Source of the DNA: an uncultured beta proteobacterium
GTDB lineage: Bacteria; Pseudomonadota; Gammaproteobacteria; Burkholderiales; Burkholderiaceae_C
Assembly: GCA_903832285.1 (NCBI GenBank)
Contig: CAILAY010000050.1
Span: 1-64,000, forward strand
DNA: 64,000 nucleotides
Reading direction: 5' to 3'
The notes below the pieces were generated by a model. The model searched no databases. It saw only the letters and a program-made list of their open reading frames with translations, and was not told the DNA's origin. The position numbers were made by a program, and so were the translations under genes. Shown in pieces: positions 1-9,436 of the stretch (position 1 is the first letter of the stretch; each line of letters opens with the position of its first letter).

Positions 1-1332
1 CAGCGACAGCAAGTTGGTGCCACCGACGCTGAAATTGGTGCCGAGTACGCCGATGTTGCCGCCGCCCAGGTGGTTGAGCAGCGTCTGCCACTGAATGCCG
101 AATTGCGCCGCCTTGTCGGTGCTGACTTCGGCAATCAGGCTTTCCACCAGCACCTGCGCGCGGCGTCCGTCGAGTTTGTCGATGACGGCGCGCAACTGGC
201 GGTATTGCGGCTCGGGCGCCGTGATGATGAGCGAATTCGTGGCCGGATCAGCCTGGATCTGGCCACCAGTGGACGGCTGGGCGCTGGCCTGGGTTCCCGT
301 GGTTCCAATGGAGCCGGCGGCGGGAGCGGCAGCGGCGGTTCGGGCCTCGCCCGACATCGCTGCCCGCAGGGTCACGGCGAGCTTGGTGGCGTCGGCGTTC
401 TTCAGATAGACGACGTAGATGTTGCCGGCCGCGCCGTTGCTGGTTGGACCCGGCTGGTCCAGTTTTTCCACCAGCAGTTTGATCTGCGCAACGCGGGCTG
501 CGTTGGCCGCGCGCAGGATCAGCGTGTTGGAGCGCGGTTCGGGCACCAGCGTGGTCTTGAACGCTGTATCGGCCTGACCGGCAGGCGCGCCCGATCCGCC
601 CGACTCCACCAGACGCAGCACCAGCGGCGCCAGGTCGGCAGCAATCGCGAATTTCAGCGGCAGTATTTCCACGTCGGTGGCGTTGGCCACGTCAAGCGCG
701 GCAATGATGCGCGCGATGCGCTGCAGGTTATCGGCGTAGTCGGTGATCACGAGCGAGTTGTTGCCCGGATTCACGTTGATCGTGTTGTTCGGGTTGATGA
801 GTGGGCGCAACACCGCCACCAGGTTGTTGGCGGGCTCGAAGTTGAGCTTGAAGATCTGCGTCATCAACTGGCTGTTGGCCGCGCCCGCGCTGACGGCCCC
901 GGCCGAGACGCTGCCACCCTGAAGCTTGGCGTCGGCCTCGGGCACCACCTTGTCCAGCCCGCCGACTTCGACCACGGTGAAACCCTGGAGACGGATCGTT
1001 GCCAGAAACAGGTTGTAGGCGACCGCGGGGGACACTGCGCGTTCGGTGTTCAGATTCATCGTTCCCTTGACGCGCGGGTCCACCACGACATTGCGTCCGG
1101 TCATGCTCGCCATGGCACGGGCCACGGCCTCGATCTCGGCGTTGGAAAAGTTCAGCGTGACGGAATCGCCGCGCGCCTGTGGCCTGGTGCTGGCCGCAGT
1201 GGCGGGGGCGGTACCGGTCGGCGCTGCACTTTGTGCCAGCACTTGCGGACTTGCCGCCAGCGCCGACAGCAAGGCAATGGCAGCACAGGCTGCGCTGGCG
1301 ACGGGGTTGTGTTTTGAATTCAGGTAGTGCAT
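1..1332 (-). CDS. gspD: Type II secretion system secretin GspD, partial (runs off left edge)
   Basis: Reading the minus strand from ATG at 1332 gives MHYLNSKHNPVASAACAAIALLSALAASPQVLAQ... with a signal peptide, then secretin N-domain motifs (VLRPLINPNNTINVNPGNNSLVITDYADN, RRAQVLVESLIAEVS). Next to gspN/M/L. Confidence 0.93.
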   Translation of the reverse strand, partial: MHYLNSKHNPVASAACAAIALLSALAASPQVLAQSAAPTGTAPATAASTRPQARGDSVTLNFSNAEIEAVARAMASMTGRNVVVDPRVKGTMNLNTERAVSPAVAYNLFLATIRLQGFTVVEVGGLDKVVPEADAKLQGGSVSAGAVSAGAANSQLMTQIFKLNFEPANNLVAVLRPLINPNNTINVNPGNNSLVITDYADNLQRIARIIAALDVANATDVEILPLKFAIAADLAPLVLRLVESGGSGAPAGQADTAFKTTLVPEPRSNTLILRAANAARVAQIKLLVEKLDQPGPTSNGAAGNIYVVYLKNADATKLAVTLRAAMSGEARTAAAAPAAGSIGTTGTQASAQPSTGGQIQADPATNSLIITAPEPQYRQLRAVIDKLDGRRAQVLVESLIAEVSTDKAAQFGIQWQTLLNHLGGGNIGVLGTNFSVGGTNLLSL

Positions 1333-1394
1333 AGGCTTGACGTGATGGAACTGATTTTCATGACTCGGAGCGTTTCGCGGGCGTAGCATGAACG

Positions 1395-2189
1395 TTAGCC
1401 CACTTGGATGATGGAGCGCGCGCCATCGCGTCGTCCGATGATGTTCAAAAGATTCGACAGTGCTTCCTGGTGCTCGGGCGCGGCGCTGGCGGTTCCGTCA
1501 AAATGCAGCCGCGTGTCGACCCAGCGGCCAGCGCCCTTGAGTTGCAGGCCGCCTTCCACGGTTTCGAGTTGCAGCGTGGTGCTCGGTCCGCCTTGAACCG
1601 TGATGCGGTAGCTTCCCATGGGTTGAAGCGTGGACAGGCGCGATGAGATCGCGCTGGCCAGCAATTGCGCCTGCCCCGCCAGCGTGAGCCGTCCCTGCAC
1701 CAGATCAATTTCAAGTGACTGGGTGGACAGGGTCAACGTGCCCTGCGGCTGCAGCGTGTTCCACGGTGTTCCCAATCCGGAGAGCACCGCGGCGGGCCAA
1801 CTCGATTGCCCGTCCTGAACCTGCACGCGTACGCCGCCCCAGCGCGGCTGAGCCTGTAGCAGCAGGGGTGCCTGCGTGCAGCAGTCGGCCCAGATCCGCA
1901 GCGCGACGCCGTTCCACTGCGGCTGCATGGTCCAGCTCACCCGTCCGGGCAAACTGGACGCGTCGTGGCTGCCGGTGCCGCCTTGCAGCAGCAGCTGCGC
2001 CGAGCCACTCCAGAGCGTGCCGCGTGCCGCCACCAACTGTGTGCGACCGTCGGTCGCCAGATCCATCGACCACGCCGCCCAGCGCGCGGGCGCAAACAGC
2101 AGCAAGGCCGCCATTACACCGGTGCTGGCGCCACCCGTGGCCCAGGACCACAGGCTGCGGCGTGGCGTGGGGTTGTGGCGTGGGCTCAT
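1395..2189 (-). CDS. gspN: Type II secretion system protein GspN
   Basis: 264 aa, single N-terminal TM segment, position between gspM and gspD. Confidence 0.8.
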   Translation of the reverse strand: MSPRHNPTPRRSLWSWATGGASTGVMAALLLFAPARWAAWSMDLATDGRTQLVAARGTLWSGSAQLLLQGGTGSHDASSLPGRVSWTMQPQWNGVALRIWADCCTQAPLLLQAQPRWGGVRVQVQDGQSSWPAAVLSGLGTPWNTLQPQGTLTLSTQSLEIDLVQGRLTLAGQAQLLASAISSRLSTLQPMGSYRITVQGGPSTTLQLETVEGGLQLKGAGRWVDTRLHFDGTASAAPEHQEALSNLLNIIGRRDGARSIIQVG

Positions 2190-2210
2190 GGGGCGCGGTA
2201 ACGGAGCGCT

Positions 2211-2720
2211 TTAGCGTGCGGGCAGGCCCAGCACCAGGGAACCGTCCCAGTTAGCCACAGCGGCATTGGCGGTCGCAGCGGGAACGGCGCTACGCTGCAG
2301 CCGCGCTTCGATCGGTACCGAGCGAGCATTGACTCGCGCCAGCGTCAACCACTGCGCCAGAGCCTCGGCCGACACGCCCTTGAGTGTGACCATCGCGCGA
2401 TCCCCCTGCAGCGTGAATTGGGCGCTGGCGCCCAGGCGCTGCCTGACCGAGGATTCGAGCGCGCGCACGGCTTCGTCGTGGCCCATCTTGGGTTGGGCCT
2501 GCAGCGCCCTGGCCTGAGCCTGCAGCGCATGCATGGTTTGCAACTGGGTTTCAAGCTGGCTTGCCTGTGTCTGCGCCAGCGCCAGCGTATGCAATGCGGG
2601 TGACAATGCCAGCCACCAAAGCAACATCACCGTCACAGCCGTTGCCGCCAGTGCGACGCCGGTGCGTTCGCGCGCGGCCAGGCCCTGCCAAAAAATCTGC
2701 AATGCGTTGAAGCGACTCAT
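2211..2720 (-). CDS. gspM: Type II secretion system protein GspM
   Basis: 169 aa, N-terminal TM plus coiled region, overlaps gspL start, synteny. Confidence 0.85.
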   Translation of the reverse strand: MSRFNALQIFWQGLAARERTGVALAATAVTVMLLWWLALSPALHTLALAQTQASQLETQLQTMHALQAQARALQAQPKMGHDEAVRALESSVRQRLGASAQFTLQGDRAMVTLKGVSAEALAQWLTLARVNARSVPIEARLQRSAVPAATANAAVANWDGSLVLGLPAR

Positions 2721-3952
2721 TTGCGCCCCTGTGTTTGCAACACCAGGACCTCGCCTTCGCTGCGCACGCTGTAACCCTGGCGGCCGAGCCAGGTGCTGAG
2801 TGTCGTGACTTCGGTCGAACTGAGTTGGAGCCCCTTCATGCGCGCTTCTCCCGCAGAGAACTCCAACGACGAAAGGGAGCGACGGGCCGGGATGGCCATG
2901 CTCGCAGCCGTCAACATGGCTTCCAGATCGCCTCCCGATGCCGTCCCGGTGGCTTGACGCAGAGCGGCGACTTCACGTTCCATCTGCGTGGGTGCGTCCA
3001 CCACCACGCGCACATTGGGAAAGGTCTGGGTCAGAACGGCGCTCACGGCCGCACGCTGCGCCTGCAACGCGGATTTTTCATGCCATGCCCAAAGGTTCAG
3101 GCCCAGCAGTTGGCTCAGCACGAGTGCGCATGCACCCCAGCGCATCGCCCGCCACTGCGGCGCATGGCGCAAAGCCTGCCAATGCTGCGCGAGCTTCTTG
3201 AGTGTGCGCAGTCGTCCCGAACTGGCCAGATCAAACTGGGCCAGATCCCAGGACGACGACGATGCCAGCAGCCAGCGCTGGGCGCTTTGCTGCAATTCGA
3301 CGGGACGCTTGAAGCATTGTTCCGCCAGAGCGGCCACCGCGGGCTCGGCCAAAACACGGGGTGCAGGTTCGGTGGCAAGGTTCCCTGCGGTCGCTGCCGC
3401 AGCGCTGCCAGCGTTCAGTGGCGACAACCTCACTCCCGAGGCCGAACTCTGTATCAGCACCGGATGTTGTTCTGTGCCCATCACCTGCAGGCTGGACCCG
3501 GACGCATTGGCTTCGGGCGCGAACTCGGGCACGATGCGGGTGGCCGCGCGACCCGCGTTCTCAAGTTGTTGCAGCGCGGCCTTGAGCCAGGCGCGCTCGC
3601 ACACGCAGACCCATACCGGAGCGTCTGGGCGCGCGTTCGGCGCGAGCGCGAAGTGCAGTTCCTGCGGCTCGTCCAGCAAGCGTTCTTCCAGCAGGCCGTC
3701 AAGCACCGCGCGCAAGCGCGGCGACGGTATGGCGCCGCGTGCGCCAATGCTTCCCTTGGGAAGTTGCACCGATTGCCAGGACAGGGCTTGCACGGCCACC
3801 ACCGCCACCACCTCGCCGCTTGCGATGGAAGGCAGCAAGGCCGCGCTGGTGCGCCCGGTCGCGGCGACCGACTGGCCATCGTCGGAGAGCACGTAGTCGT
3901 ACTCGATGTCGTGGGTTACGCCCGGGGTGATGTAGACGATGAGGGTGCTCAT
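2717..3952 (-). CDS. gspL: Type II secretion system protein GspL
   Basis: 411 aa with GspL-like cytoplasmic domain and TM, syntenic. Confidence 0.88.
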   Translation of the reverse strand: MSTLIVYITPGVTHDIEYDYVLSDDGQSVAATGRTSAALLPSIASGEVVAVVAVQALSWQSVQLPKGSIGARGAIPSPRLRAVLDGLLEERLLDEPQELHFALAPNARPDAPVWVCVCERAWLKAALQQLENAGRAATRIVPEFAPEANASGSSLQVMGTEQHPVLIQSSASGVRLSPLNAGSAAAATAGNLATEPAPRVLAEPAVAALAEQCFKRPVELQQSAQRWLLASSSSWDLAQFDLASSGRLRTLKKLAQHWQALRHAPQWRAMRWGACALVLSQLLGLNLWAWHEKSALQAQRAAVSAVLTQTFPNVRVVVDAPTQMEREVAALRQATGTASGGDLEAMLTAASMAIPARRSLSSLEFSAGEARMKGLQLSSTEVTTLSTWLGRQGYSVRSEGEVLVLQTQGRK

Positions 3953-4001
3953 GGAGTGGGCTGATTGTAGAAACTTTGTGGAACGATCCAGCTGAGCTCC
4001 G

Positions 4002-5045
4002 TCAAGGCAAGTTGTCGCTGGGAGAACTCTCGCTCACCCAGCGCTCGCGCCACACCGTTGCCACATCCGATCCCGTGCGCTTCACCAGCGACCTTTCCTC
4101 AAGCACCGTCTGGTCCAGTCGCAGCCGACCGTGTACTTCAAAATAGTCCGTGACAAAGGTGTAGGGCGCGCTGTCAGTGGTTTGCACCGCGAGCGTGCCC
4201 ACAACCGCCGCCACATCGCCCAGCTTGGCAAAGGGCTGGATTTGGCGGCGCTGCACCAGACGTCTTGCACCGCTCAGGTCCATTTGCGGAAAGATCGCAT
4301 CAATCACTTCGGCGCTGGCCGTATTCAGGTTCACGAGCGTGGTGGTGGGCAGTATCGTAACGTAGGGTTTGATCAGTTCGATGTTGCCCGGAAGCAGTCC
4401 CAGCCACGCCAGCTCATCCACCCGCTGCGGCAGCAACGGCACGTCTGCGTCAGTTTGCGGCCCCAACGCCAACAGCAGGTTCTGTTCGAGCGCGGCGAGT
4501 TGCTCCGCCGCAATGCCCAAGCGGTCGAACAGTTTCAGAAAGGCCAGATGCGCAGGCACCGAAATCTTCTGGGCGTTCACCAGATTCATCACGTTCATGC
4601 GCGCCTGCGCATCGGTGATCTGGCCGGACAAGAAGGCCTCATCAGAGTCGTCGCTGGCACTGCTGTCCAGCGACAGGAACGTCGACAAGCGCGCTTCGGC
4701 GAGCGGCGTTGCCCAGGGTTCGGACAGGTTGTCGGTCGGACTGGAGGAGAGTTTGTCCTCGCGCAAAATCAGACGGGAAAAATCCAGCGCGCCGGTCAAT
4801 ATCCAGCTGGACTGGATGCGCGAACGTTCCGCCGCCTCGACCTCCACGCCGCGCCATTGTTGCCAAAGTGCCGCCGCCGCCAGCGTGGCGACGAGGGTGA
4901 CGGTGAGCATCGCGGCAAGCAGGGCCGCACCGCGTTGCGACCCAGCCTGACGTTGAGCGCCGCTGGGCCGCCCCAAGGCGCGAAGGCCCCCCCGGGGGGC
5001 AGTGCAGCACACGAAGTGGCAAACGTGGGGGCCTATACCTGTCAT
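4002..5045 (-). CDS. gspK: Type II secretion minor pseudopilin GspK, with repeat-derived N-terminal extension
   Basis: Pseudopilin segment QRGAALLAAMLTVTLVATLAAAALWQQWRGVEVEAAERSR; ATG at 5045 overlaps the gspJ stop (TCATGA). The longer ORF to 5573 is a shadow of gspJ. Confidence 0.85.
   Translation of the reverse strand: MTGIGPHVCHFVCCTAPRGGLRALGRPSGAQRQAGSQRGAALLAAMLTVTLVATLAAAALWQQWRGVEVEAAERSRIQSSWILTGALDFSRLILREDKLSSSPTDNLSEPWATPLAEARLSTFLSLDSSASDDSDEAFLSGQITDAQARMNVMNLVNAQKISVPAHLAFLKLFDRLGIAAEQLAALEQNLLLALGPQTDADVPLLPQRVDELAWLGLLPGNIELIKPYVTILPTTTLVNLNTASAEVIDAIFPQMDLSGARRLVQRRQIQPFAKLGDVAAVVGTLAVQTTDSAPYTFVTDYFEVHGRLRLDQTVLEERSLVKRTGSDVATVWRERWVSESSPSDNLP
4960..5031. repeat. Interspersed GC-rich palindromic repeat (GGGCCGCCCCAAGGCGCGAAGGCCCCCCCGGGGGGCAGTGCAGCACACGAAGTGGCAAACGTGGGGG)
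   Basis: Contains the palindrome GCCCCCCCGGGGGGC. The wording resembles interspersed repeats I recall from Comamonadaceae genomes. Lies inside the 5' end of gspK. Confidence 0.7.
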
Positions 5046-5755
5046 GACTTGCCGCCCCCCAGTGTGGGTCGGACCCAGTCGCGCGTGAGCGTGCCGCTCA
5101 AGGCCTGGCCGGACGGCAGCGTGAGCACCAGTCGCACGCCCTCGGGAATGGGTTGGGCAGAAGACAAACCCGGCGCTGGGCCAGCGGCGGACGCGGCGGC
5201 AGCGGGCAAGGCCGGTACCACGCCCGCGCTGGATTGCGGATTGCTCCAGGCGTCGTTGCGGAAGAAGAAGATCTGCCACTGATCCAGCGGCACGATCACG
5301 ACCTCGCGTTTCCTCGCGGCATCGTCCGGGTTTTGTGCCCACAGGCCGGCTTGTTGCCAGGCCTCGGTCAACGCCGTTCGGGTGCGCAGCGGCGGCGACT
5401 GCCAGCGTATCCAATAGCCCGTGCCGTCGATGATGCGCCGGGTCCAGCCCACCACCAGCAGGCCATCCGCGTCGGCCGCGCTGCTGCGCCGCGTGAGGCG
5501 CAAAACGAGTCCATCCCATTCGATGGAGTTGCCCTGAACCTGCGGCATCAGTGCGTCCAGATCGGCGCCCCATTGGGCCATACCCGTCTGCAATGTTTGC
5601 ACCTCGTCAGTGCGTTGTTGTGTCTGGACCTGCGAGCGCGCCATCCCGTCCAGACCACGCCAACTCATCACCGCCATCAGTGCCAGAATGCCAAGCGCCA
5701 CCAGCACCTCGATCAGCGTGAAGCCACTGACCCCGATTCTTCTTTCGCGGCGCAT
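5042..5755 (-). CDS. gspJ: Type II secretion minor pseudopilin GspJ
   Basis: Prepilin motif GFTLIEVLVALGILALMAVMSWRGLDGM. Confidence 0.93.
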   Translation of the reverse strand: MRRERRIGVSGFTLIEVLVALGILALMAVMSWRGLDGMARSQVQTQQRTDEVQTLQTGMAQWGADLDALMPQVQGNSIEWDGLVLRLTRRSSAADADGLLVVGWTRRIIDGTGYWIRWQSPPLRTRTALTEAWQQAGLWAQNPDDAARKREVVIVPLDQWQIFFFRNDAWSNPQSSAGVVPALPAAAASAAGPAPGLSSAQPIPEGVRLVLTLPSGQALSGTLTRDWVRPTLGGGKS

Positions 5756-6126
5756 CAGAATCGCCCGATCACGGTGGATAGCCGCAGCAAGGGGGTGGTG
5801 TCGTCCAGCACCTGGGCGTCCATGCGGCGAAAGCTGGGATTGAGCGTGGGGCGCACCGTGACGTTCACATTGAAACTGCGTCCGGCCTGATCACAGGCGA
5901 CGCTGCTGTCACCCACGCTGGGCATCTGTTTGGAAAGCCGGGCTTTGACAAGTTCATTTTCGGCACACACATGGGCCAGCAGAATGTCCGTCTGGCGTTG
6001 CGTGCTGCGGGTCAGCGCCGCGCTCGCCCGAAAGCCCGCGATCAGGGAAACGGCGACGATGCCAAGTGCCACCAGCACTTCGATAAGGGTAAAGCCGAGG
6101 GCACGCTGTTGACGTTTGAGTTTCAT
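5755..6126 (-). CDS. gspI: Type II secretion minor pseudopilin GspI
   Basis: Prepilin motif GFTLIEVLVALGIVAVSLIAGFRAS. Confidence 0.92.
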   Translation of the reverse strand: MKLKRQQRALGFTLIEVLVALGIVAVSLIAGFRASAALTRSTQRQTDILLAHVCAENELVKARLSKQMPSVGDSSVACDQAGRSFNVNVTVRPTLNPSFRRMDAQVLDDTTPLLRLSTVIGRF

Positions 6127-6650
6127 GGCACGGCGACCGTGTCGTCGGCCAGCACCGCAAACGGGCGCAGACCGTCGGTGCCAATGCGCAGGCTGCGCTG
6201 CGGTTGGTCCAGGCTGTAGAGCACGACCGTCTGGCGTTCAATGATGGGCTCGGGGCCAAGCACCAGCCTGTCGCCCGAGCGCACTGCGGTTTCAGTACTG
6301 AGCCAGTGCCGTGGCATGGCCGTGCTGCTCAGCCCCGCAAAGTCGAAGCCCTGCGCGTTGGCCTGCCAGCGCACCGCCACACCGCTGGCGCGCGATTGCA
6401 TGCGCGCCGACTCCAGCAGAGCCACCAGGCGTTGGGCTTCGCGCTCCAGCCGGGTCTGCGACGAATCGCGCAGCGCCAGACTGACGCCGGCCGTGCCCAT
6501 GGCCATGATCGCCACCACCACCAGCAGTTCCAGCAGCGTAAAGCCGCGAGTCGCAAGCGCACGCATCCGGCGTGGCTTGGTCACGTGGCGCGGCGGCGAA
6601 CGTTGTGGCATGAGGTGAGGGAGCCGTGGCAGACGCAAGCGCGCTGGCAC
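6123..6650 (-). CDS. gspH: Type II secretion minor pseudopilin GspH (start uncertain, may be internal at MRALATRGFTLLEL)
   Basis: Prepilin motif RGFTLLELLVVVAIMAMGTAGVSLALRD. Confidence 0.9.
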   Translation of the reverse strand: MPARLRLPRLPHLMPQRSPPRHVTKPRRMRALATRGFTLLELLVVVAIMAMGTAGVSLALRDSSQTRLEREAQRLVALLESARMQSRASGVAVRWQANAQGFDFAGLSSTAMPRHWLSTETAVRSGDRLVLGPEPIIERQTVVLYSLDQPQRSLRIGTDGLRPFAVLADDTVAVP

Positions 6651-6656
6651 TGCGCG

Positions 6657-7097
6657 CTACTGCCAGCTACCGATGTCGGCGTCGCGTCCCTCGCCGCCGG
6701 GCAGACCATCGGCGCCAAACGACATCACGTCGATTTCACCCTTGATGCCGGGGTTGAGGTACTGATACGGATGACCCCAGGGATCGTTGGGCAACTTGTC
6801 CAGATAGGGCTTCCAGTTGGACGGAACCGGCGCCGCAGTGGGTTTGGTCAGCAGCGCTTGCAAGCCCTGCTCGGCGCTGGGATAGCGCTGGTTGTCGAGC
6901 TTGTAGAGCTTGAGCGCCTGCATCAGATTGCTGACGTCGGTGCGCGCTGCGGTGACGCGCGCGTCGTCGGCGCGATCCAGCACATTGGGAACGATGATCG
7001 CGGCCAGCATGCCGATGATGACCAGCACCACCATCAGCTCAATCAAAGTGAAGCCGCGGTGCATTCGGCGCAGCAAGGGTGTTGCCAATTTCTTCAT
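6657..7097 (-). CDS. gspG: Type II secretion major pseudopilin GspG
   Basis: MKKLATPLLRRMHRGFTLIELMVVLVIIGMLAAIIVPNVLDRADDARV; conserved LDNQRYPSAEQGLQALL and NPGIKGEIDVMSFGADG. ATG at 7097 preferred over the longer ORF start at 7175. Confidence 0.96.
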   Translation of the reverse strand: MKKLATPLLRRMHRGFTLIELMVVLVIIGMLAAIIVPNVLDRADDARVTAARTDVSNLMQALKLYKLDNQRYPSAEQGLQALLTKPTAAPVPSNWKPYLDKLPNDPWGHPYQYLNPGIKGEIDVMSFGADGLPGGEGRDADIGSWQ

Positions 7098-7157
7098 GGT
7101 GCCTTTGGAGTGTTTGTGGCTGAAAGTGAAAGTCAGGGCTTCCATCATAATCACACC

Positions 7158-7781
7158 ATGATGACCGCTCCGCACAGCGCCTGGTTCCCCCGCACGCTCA
7201 CCTTTGTCGTGTGGGCGCTGGCGGCGGCGAGCGCTGTATTTTGGGGCCTGCGCTGGGACGGCAAGGCCAGCTTGGCGCTACCGGTTGCAACCGTGGCGCC
7301 GAGTGCAACCGTGGTGGATGGCGGTGCTGTGGCACGGCTTTTTGGCAATGTCGGCGCGGTCACGGAGGTGGCAGCGAATGCCCCCAATCGGCTGCAGTTG
7401 GCCGGCGTGGTGGCGCGCACTGCATCGCATACCGGCGCCGCCCTGATCGCCATCGATGGCAAGCCGGCGAAGGCATTCTCGGTGGGCAGTCGGGTCGAGG
7501 AGGGATTGTTCCTGCGCTCCGTGCAGGGCCGCCAGGCCAGTCTGGCCGCCAGTTCGGAGGGGCCGGTTTCGATGACACTGGAACTGGCCGCCCCGAGTCC
7601 GGCTTCACTCACCGGCCCAGACGTGGCGCGGGCGGGTGCATTGTCAACCCCGGTACCGGCACACCCAGCACCCCCGGGGCCAGCGCCAAGGGTTTCGGTG
7701 TCGTTGCCCACTTCCCCCGCCGCGCCGCCGCGTACCGGGGCTCGGGTCAAGTCTGCAGAAACAGGCGATACGCAGGATTGA
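7158..7781 (+). CDS. gspC: Type II secretion system protein GspC-like (PDZ-less/short)
   Basis: Divergent from gspG; N-terminal TM plus homology-region-like segment LFGNVGAVTEVAANAPNRLQLAGVVAR...AALIAIDGKPAKAFSVGSRVEEGLFLRSV. Confidence 0.85.
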   Translation: MMTAPHSAWFPRTLTFVVWALAAASAVFWGLRWDGKASLALPVATVAPSATVVDGGAVARLFGNVGAVTEVAANAPNRLQLAGVVARTASHTGAALIAIDGKPAKAFSVGSRVEEGLFLRSVQGRQASLAASSEGPVSMTLELAAPSPASLTGPDVARAGALSTPVPAHPAPPGPAPRVSVSLPTSPAAPPRTGARVKSAETGDTQD

Positions 7782-9297
7782 GGGTCTCCTCTACGTAGGG
7801 GTAGCCCAGTGTCTGCAGGAACTTGTCAAAGGCCTTGTCGTCTGCCGGCGGAACTTGCAAACCTACCAGGATACGGCCGTAGTCGGCGCCCTGATTGCGG
7901 TAGTGAAACAGGCTGATATTCCAGCCCGGGCGCATCAGATTAAGGAACTTCAACAGGGCGCCTGGCCGCTCGGGAAACACGAAGCGCAGCAGGCGCTCGC
8001 CCCGGCCGGAACTGGAGCGACCACCCACCATGTGCCGTATGTGCTCCTGCGCCAGATCGTCGTGCGTCAGATCCAGGGTCTTGAAGCCGTGCTGGCCGAA
8101 GCTGCGCGCTATTCTTGCGCTTTCGCCCTTGGCGGCCGTGGTCAGGCCCACGAACACATGGGCCTGCGCCGCGTCGCTGATGCGGTAGCTGAACTCGGTC
8201 ACATTGCGTGGCGCGCTGCCTGGCAAATTGCCGATCAGTTCGCAAAAACGCTTGAAGCTGCCGCGCTCTTCGGGCATGGTGACGGCGAACAGGCCTTCCC
8301 GCTCTTCGCCCACTTCGGCGCGCTCGGCCACAAAGCGCAGGCGGTCGAAATTCATGTTGGCGCCGCACAGGATCGCGGCATAGGTTTCGCCCCGCGTTTT
8401 GTGCAGCGCCACGTACTGCTTGATGGCCGCCACTGCCAGTGCGCCGGCAGGTTCGACGATGCTGCGCGTGTCCACGAACACGTCCTTGATGGCGGCGCAA
8501 ACGGCGTCGGTGTCGACCGTCATGAACTCGTCCACCAGACCCGAGGCAATGCGAAAAGTCTCTTCGCCCACGAGCTTGACGGCGGTGCCGTCCGAGAACA
8601 GGCCCACGTCATCCAGTGTCACGCGCTCCTTCGCCGCCACGGACTGCTGCATCGCGTTGGAGTCGTTCATCTGCACGCCGATGACCTTGATCTCCGGGCG
8701 CACGGCCTTGAAGTAGTTGGCCACGCCCGAGATCAGGCCGCCGCCACCGATGGCGACAAACACGGCGTGCAACGGTCCCTGATGCTGGCGCAGCATCTCC
8801 ATCGCCACAGTGCCCTGGCCGGCAATCACTTCCGGGTCGTCAAACGGATGGACGAAGGTCAGACCCTGCTTCTTCTCGAGCTTGAGCGCGTGGGCGTAGG
8901 CGTCTGAATAGCTGTCTCCCACCAACACGATCTCGCCGCCCAGCGCCTTGACGGCGTCCACCTTGAGTTGGGGCGTGGTGGTGGGCATGACGATCACGGC
9001 GCGCGCTCCCAACTTGTGCGCCCCCAGCGCCACGCCCTGCGCATGGTTTCCGGCGGAGGCGCAGATCACACCCTTTTTCAATTGCGCCGGCGTCAGTTGC
9101 GCCATCTTGTTGTAGGCGCCGCGCAGCTTGAAACTGTGCACCGGTTGCTGATCTTCGCGTTTGAGCAGCACCCGGTTGTGCAGGCGGCGGCTCAGGTCGG
9201 GCGCGATTTCCAATGCCGTCTCCACCGCAACGTCGTAGACGCGGGCATTGAGAATCTTCTTGAGATAGTCGGCGGGCGAGAGTGGGGTTGTCTTCAT
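7747..9297 (-). CDS. ilvA: Threonine ammonia-lyase, biosynthetic
   Basis: 516 aa; LLKREDQQPVHSFKLRGAYNKM PLP-lysine motif, GGGGLISG, two C-terminal ACT-like regulatory repeats. Confidence 0.97.
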   Translation of the reverse strand: MKTTPLSPADYLKKILNARVYDVAVETALEIAPDLSRRLHNRVLLKREDQQPVHSFKLRGAYNKMAQLTPAQLKKGVICASAGNHAQGVALGAHKLGARAVIVMPTTTPQLKVDAVKALGGEIVLVGDSYSDAYAHALKLEKKQGLTFVHPFDDPEVIAGQGTVAMEMLRQHQGPLHAVFVAIGGGGLISGVANYFKAVRPEIKVIGVQMNDSNAMQQSVAAKERVTLDDVGLFSDGTAVKLVGEETFRIASGLVDEFMTVDTDAVCAAIKDVFVDTRSIVEPAGALAVAAIKQYVALHKTRGETYAAILCGANMNFDRLRFVAERAEVGEEREGLFAVTMPEERGSFKRFCELIGNLPGSAPRNVTEFSYRISDAAQAHVFVGLTTAAKGESARIARSFGQHGFKTLDLTHDDLAQEHIRHMVGGRSSSGRGERLLRFVFPERPGALLKFLNLMRPGWNISLFHYRNQGADYGRILVGLQVPPADDKAFDKFLQTLGYPYVEETLNPAYRLFLQT

Positions 9298-9333
9298 GCG
9301 GTTCTTTTTGCTGGCTGCAATGATAAGCGCCAG

Positions 9334-9367
9334 AAAAAAAGCCCCGAACCTGTGAAGATCCGGGGCT
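9334..9367 (-). terminator. Rho-independent terminator upstream of ilvA
   Basis: AGCCCCG stem with CGGGGCT followed by TTTTTTT on the minus strand. Confidence 0.8.
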
Positions 9368-9436
9368 AATCCATCTTTTCAGAGGATGGAGGAGACAACT
9401 CTCGGTTCGTGTGTGCCGACCTGGTTGGCCAGCTCA
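9334..9436 (-). ncRNA. Candidate small RNA or ilvA leader RNA with three hairpins and an intrinsic terminator
   Basis: Minus strand reads GAGCTGGCCAACCAGGTCGG...GTTGTCTCCTCCATCCTCTGAAAAGATGGATTAGCCCCGGATCTTCACAGGTTCGGGGCTTTTTTT: hairpins CTGG-CCAA-CCAG, TCCATC..GATGGA, AGCCCCG..CGGGGCT plus U7; TATGGT -10-like box at 9442-9447. Confidence 0.55.

Noticed and set aside
70-1317. Long plus-strand ORF (415 aa)
   Set aside because: Antisense shadow of gspD: composition is H/R/G/V-rich with no recognisable domain, typical of high-GC antisense frames.
4002-5573. 523-aa minus ORF as a single gspK product
   Set aside because: The 5' part overlaps gspJ in another frame; the ATG at 5045 overlapping the gspJ stop is the natural start.
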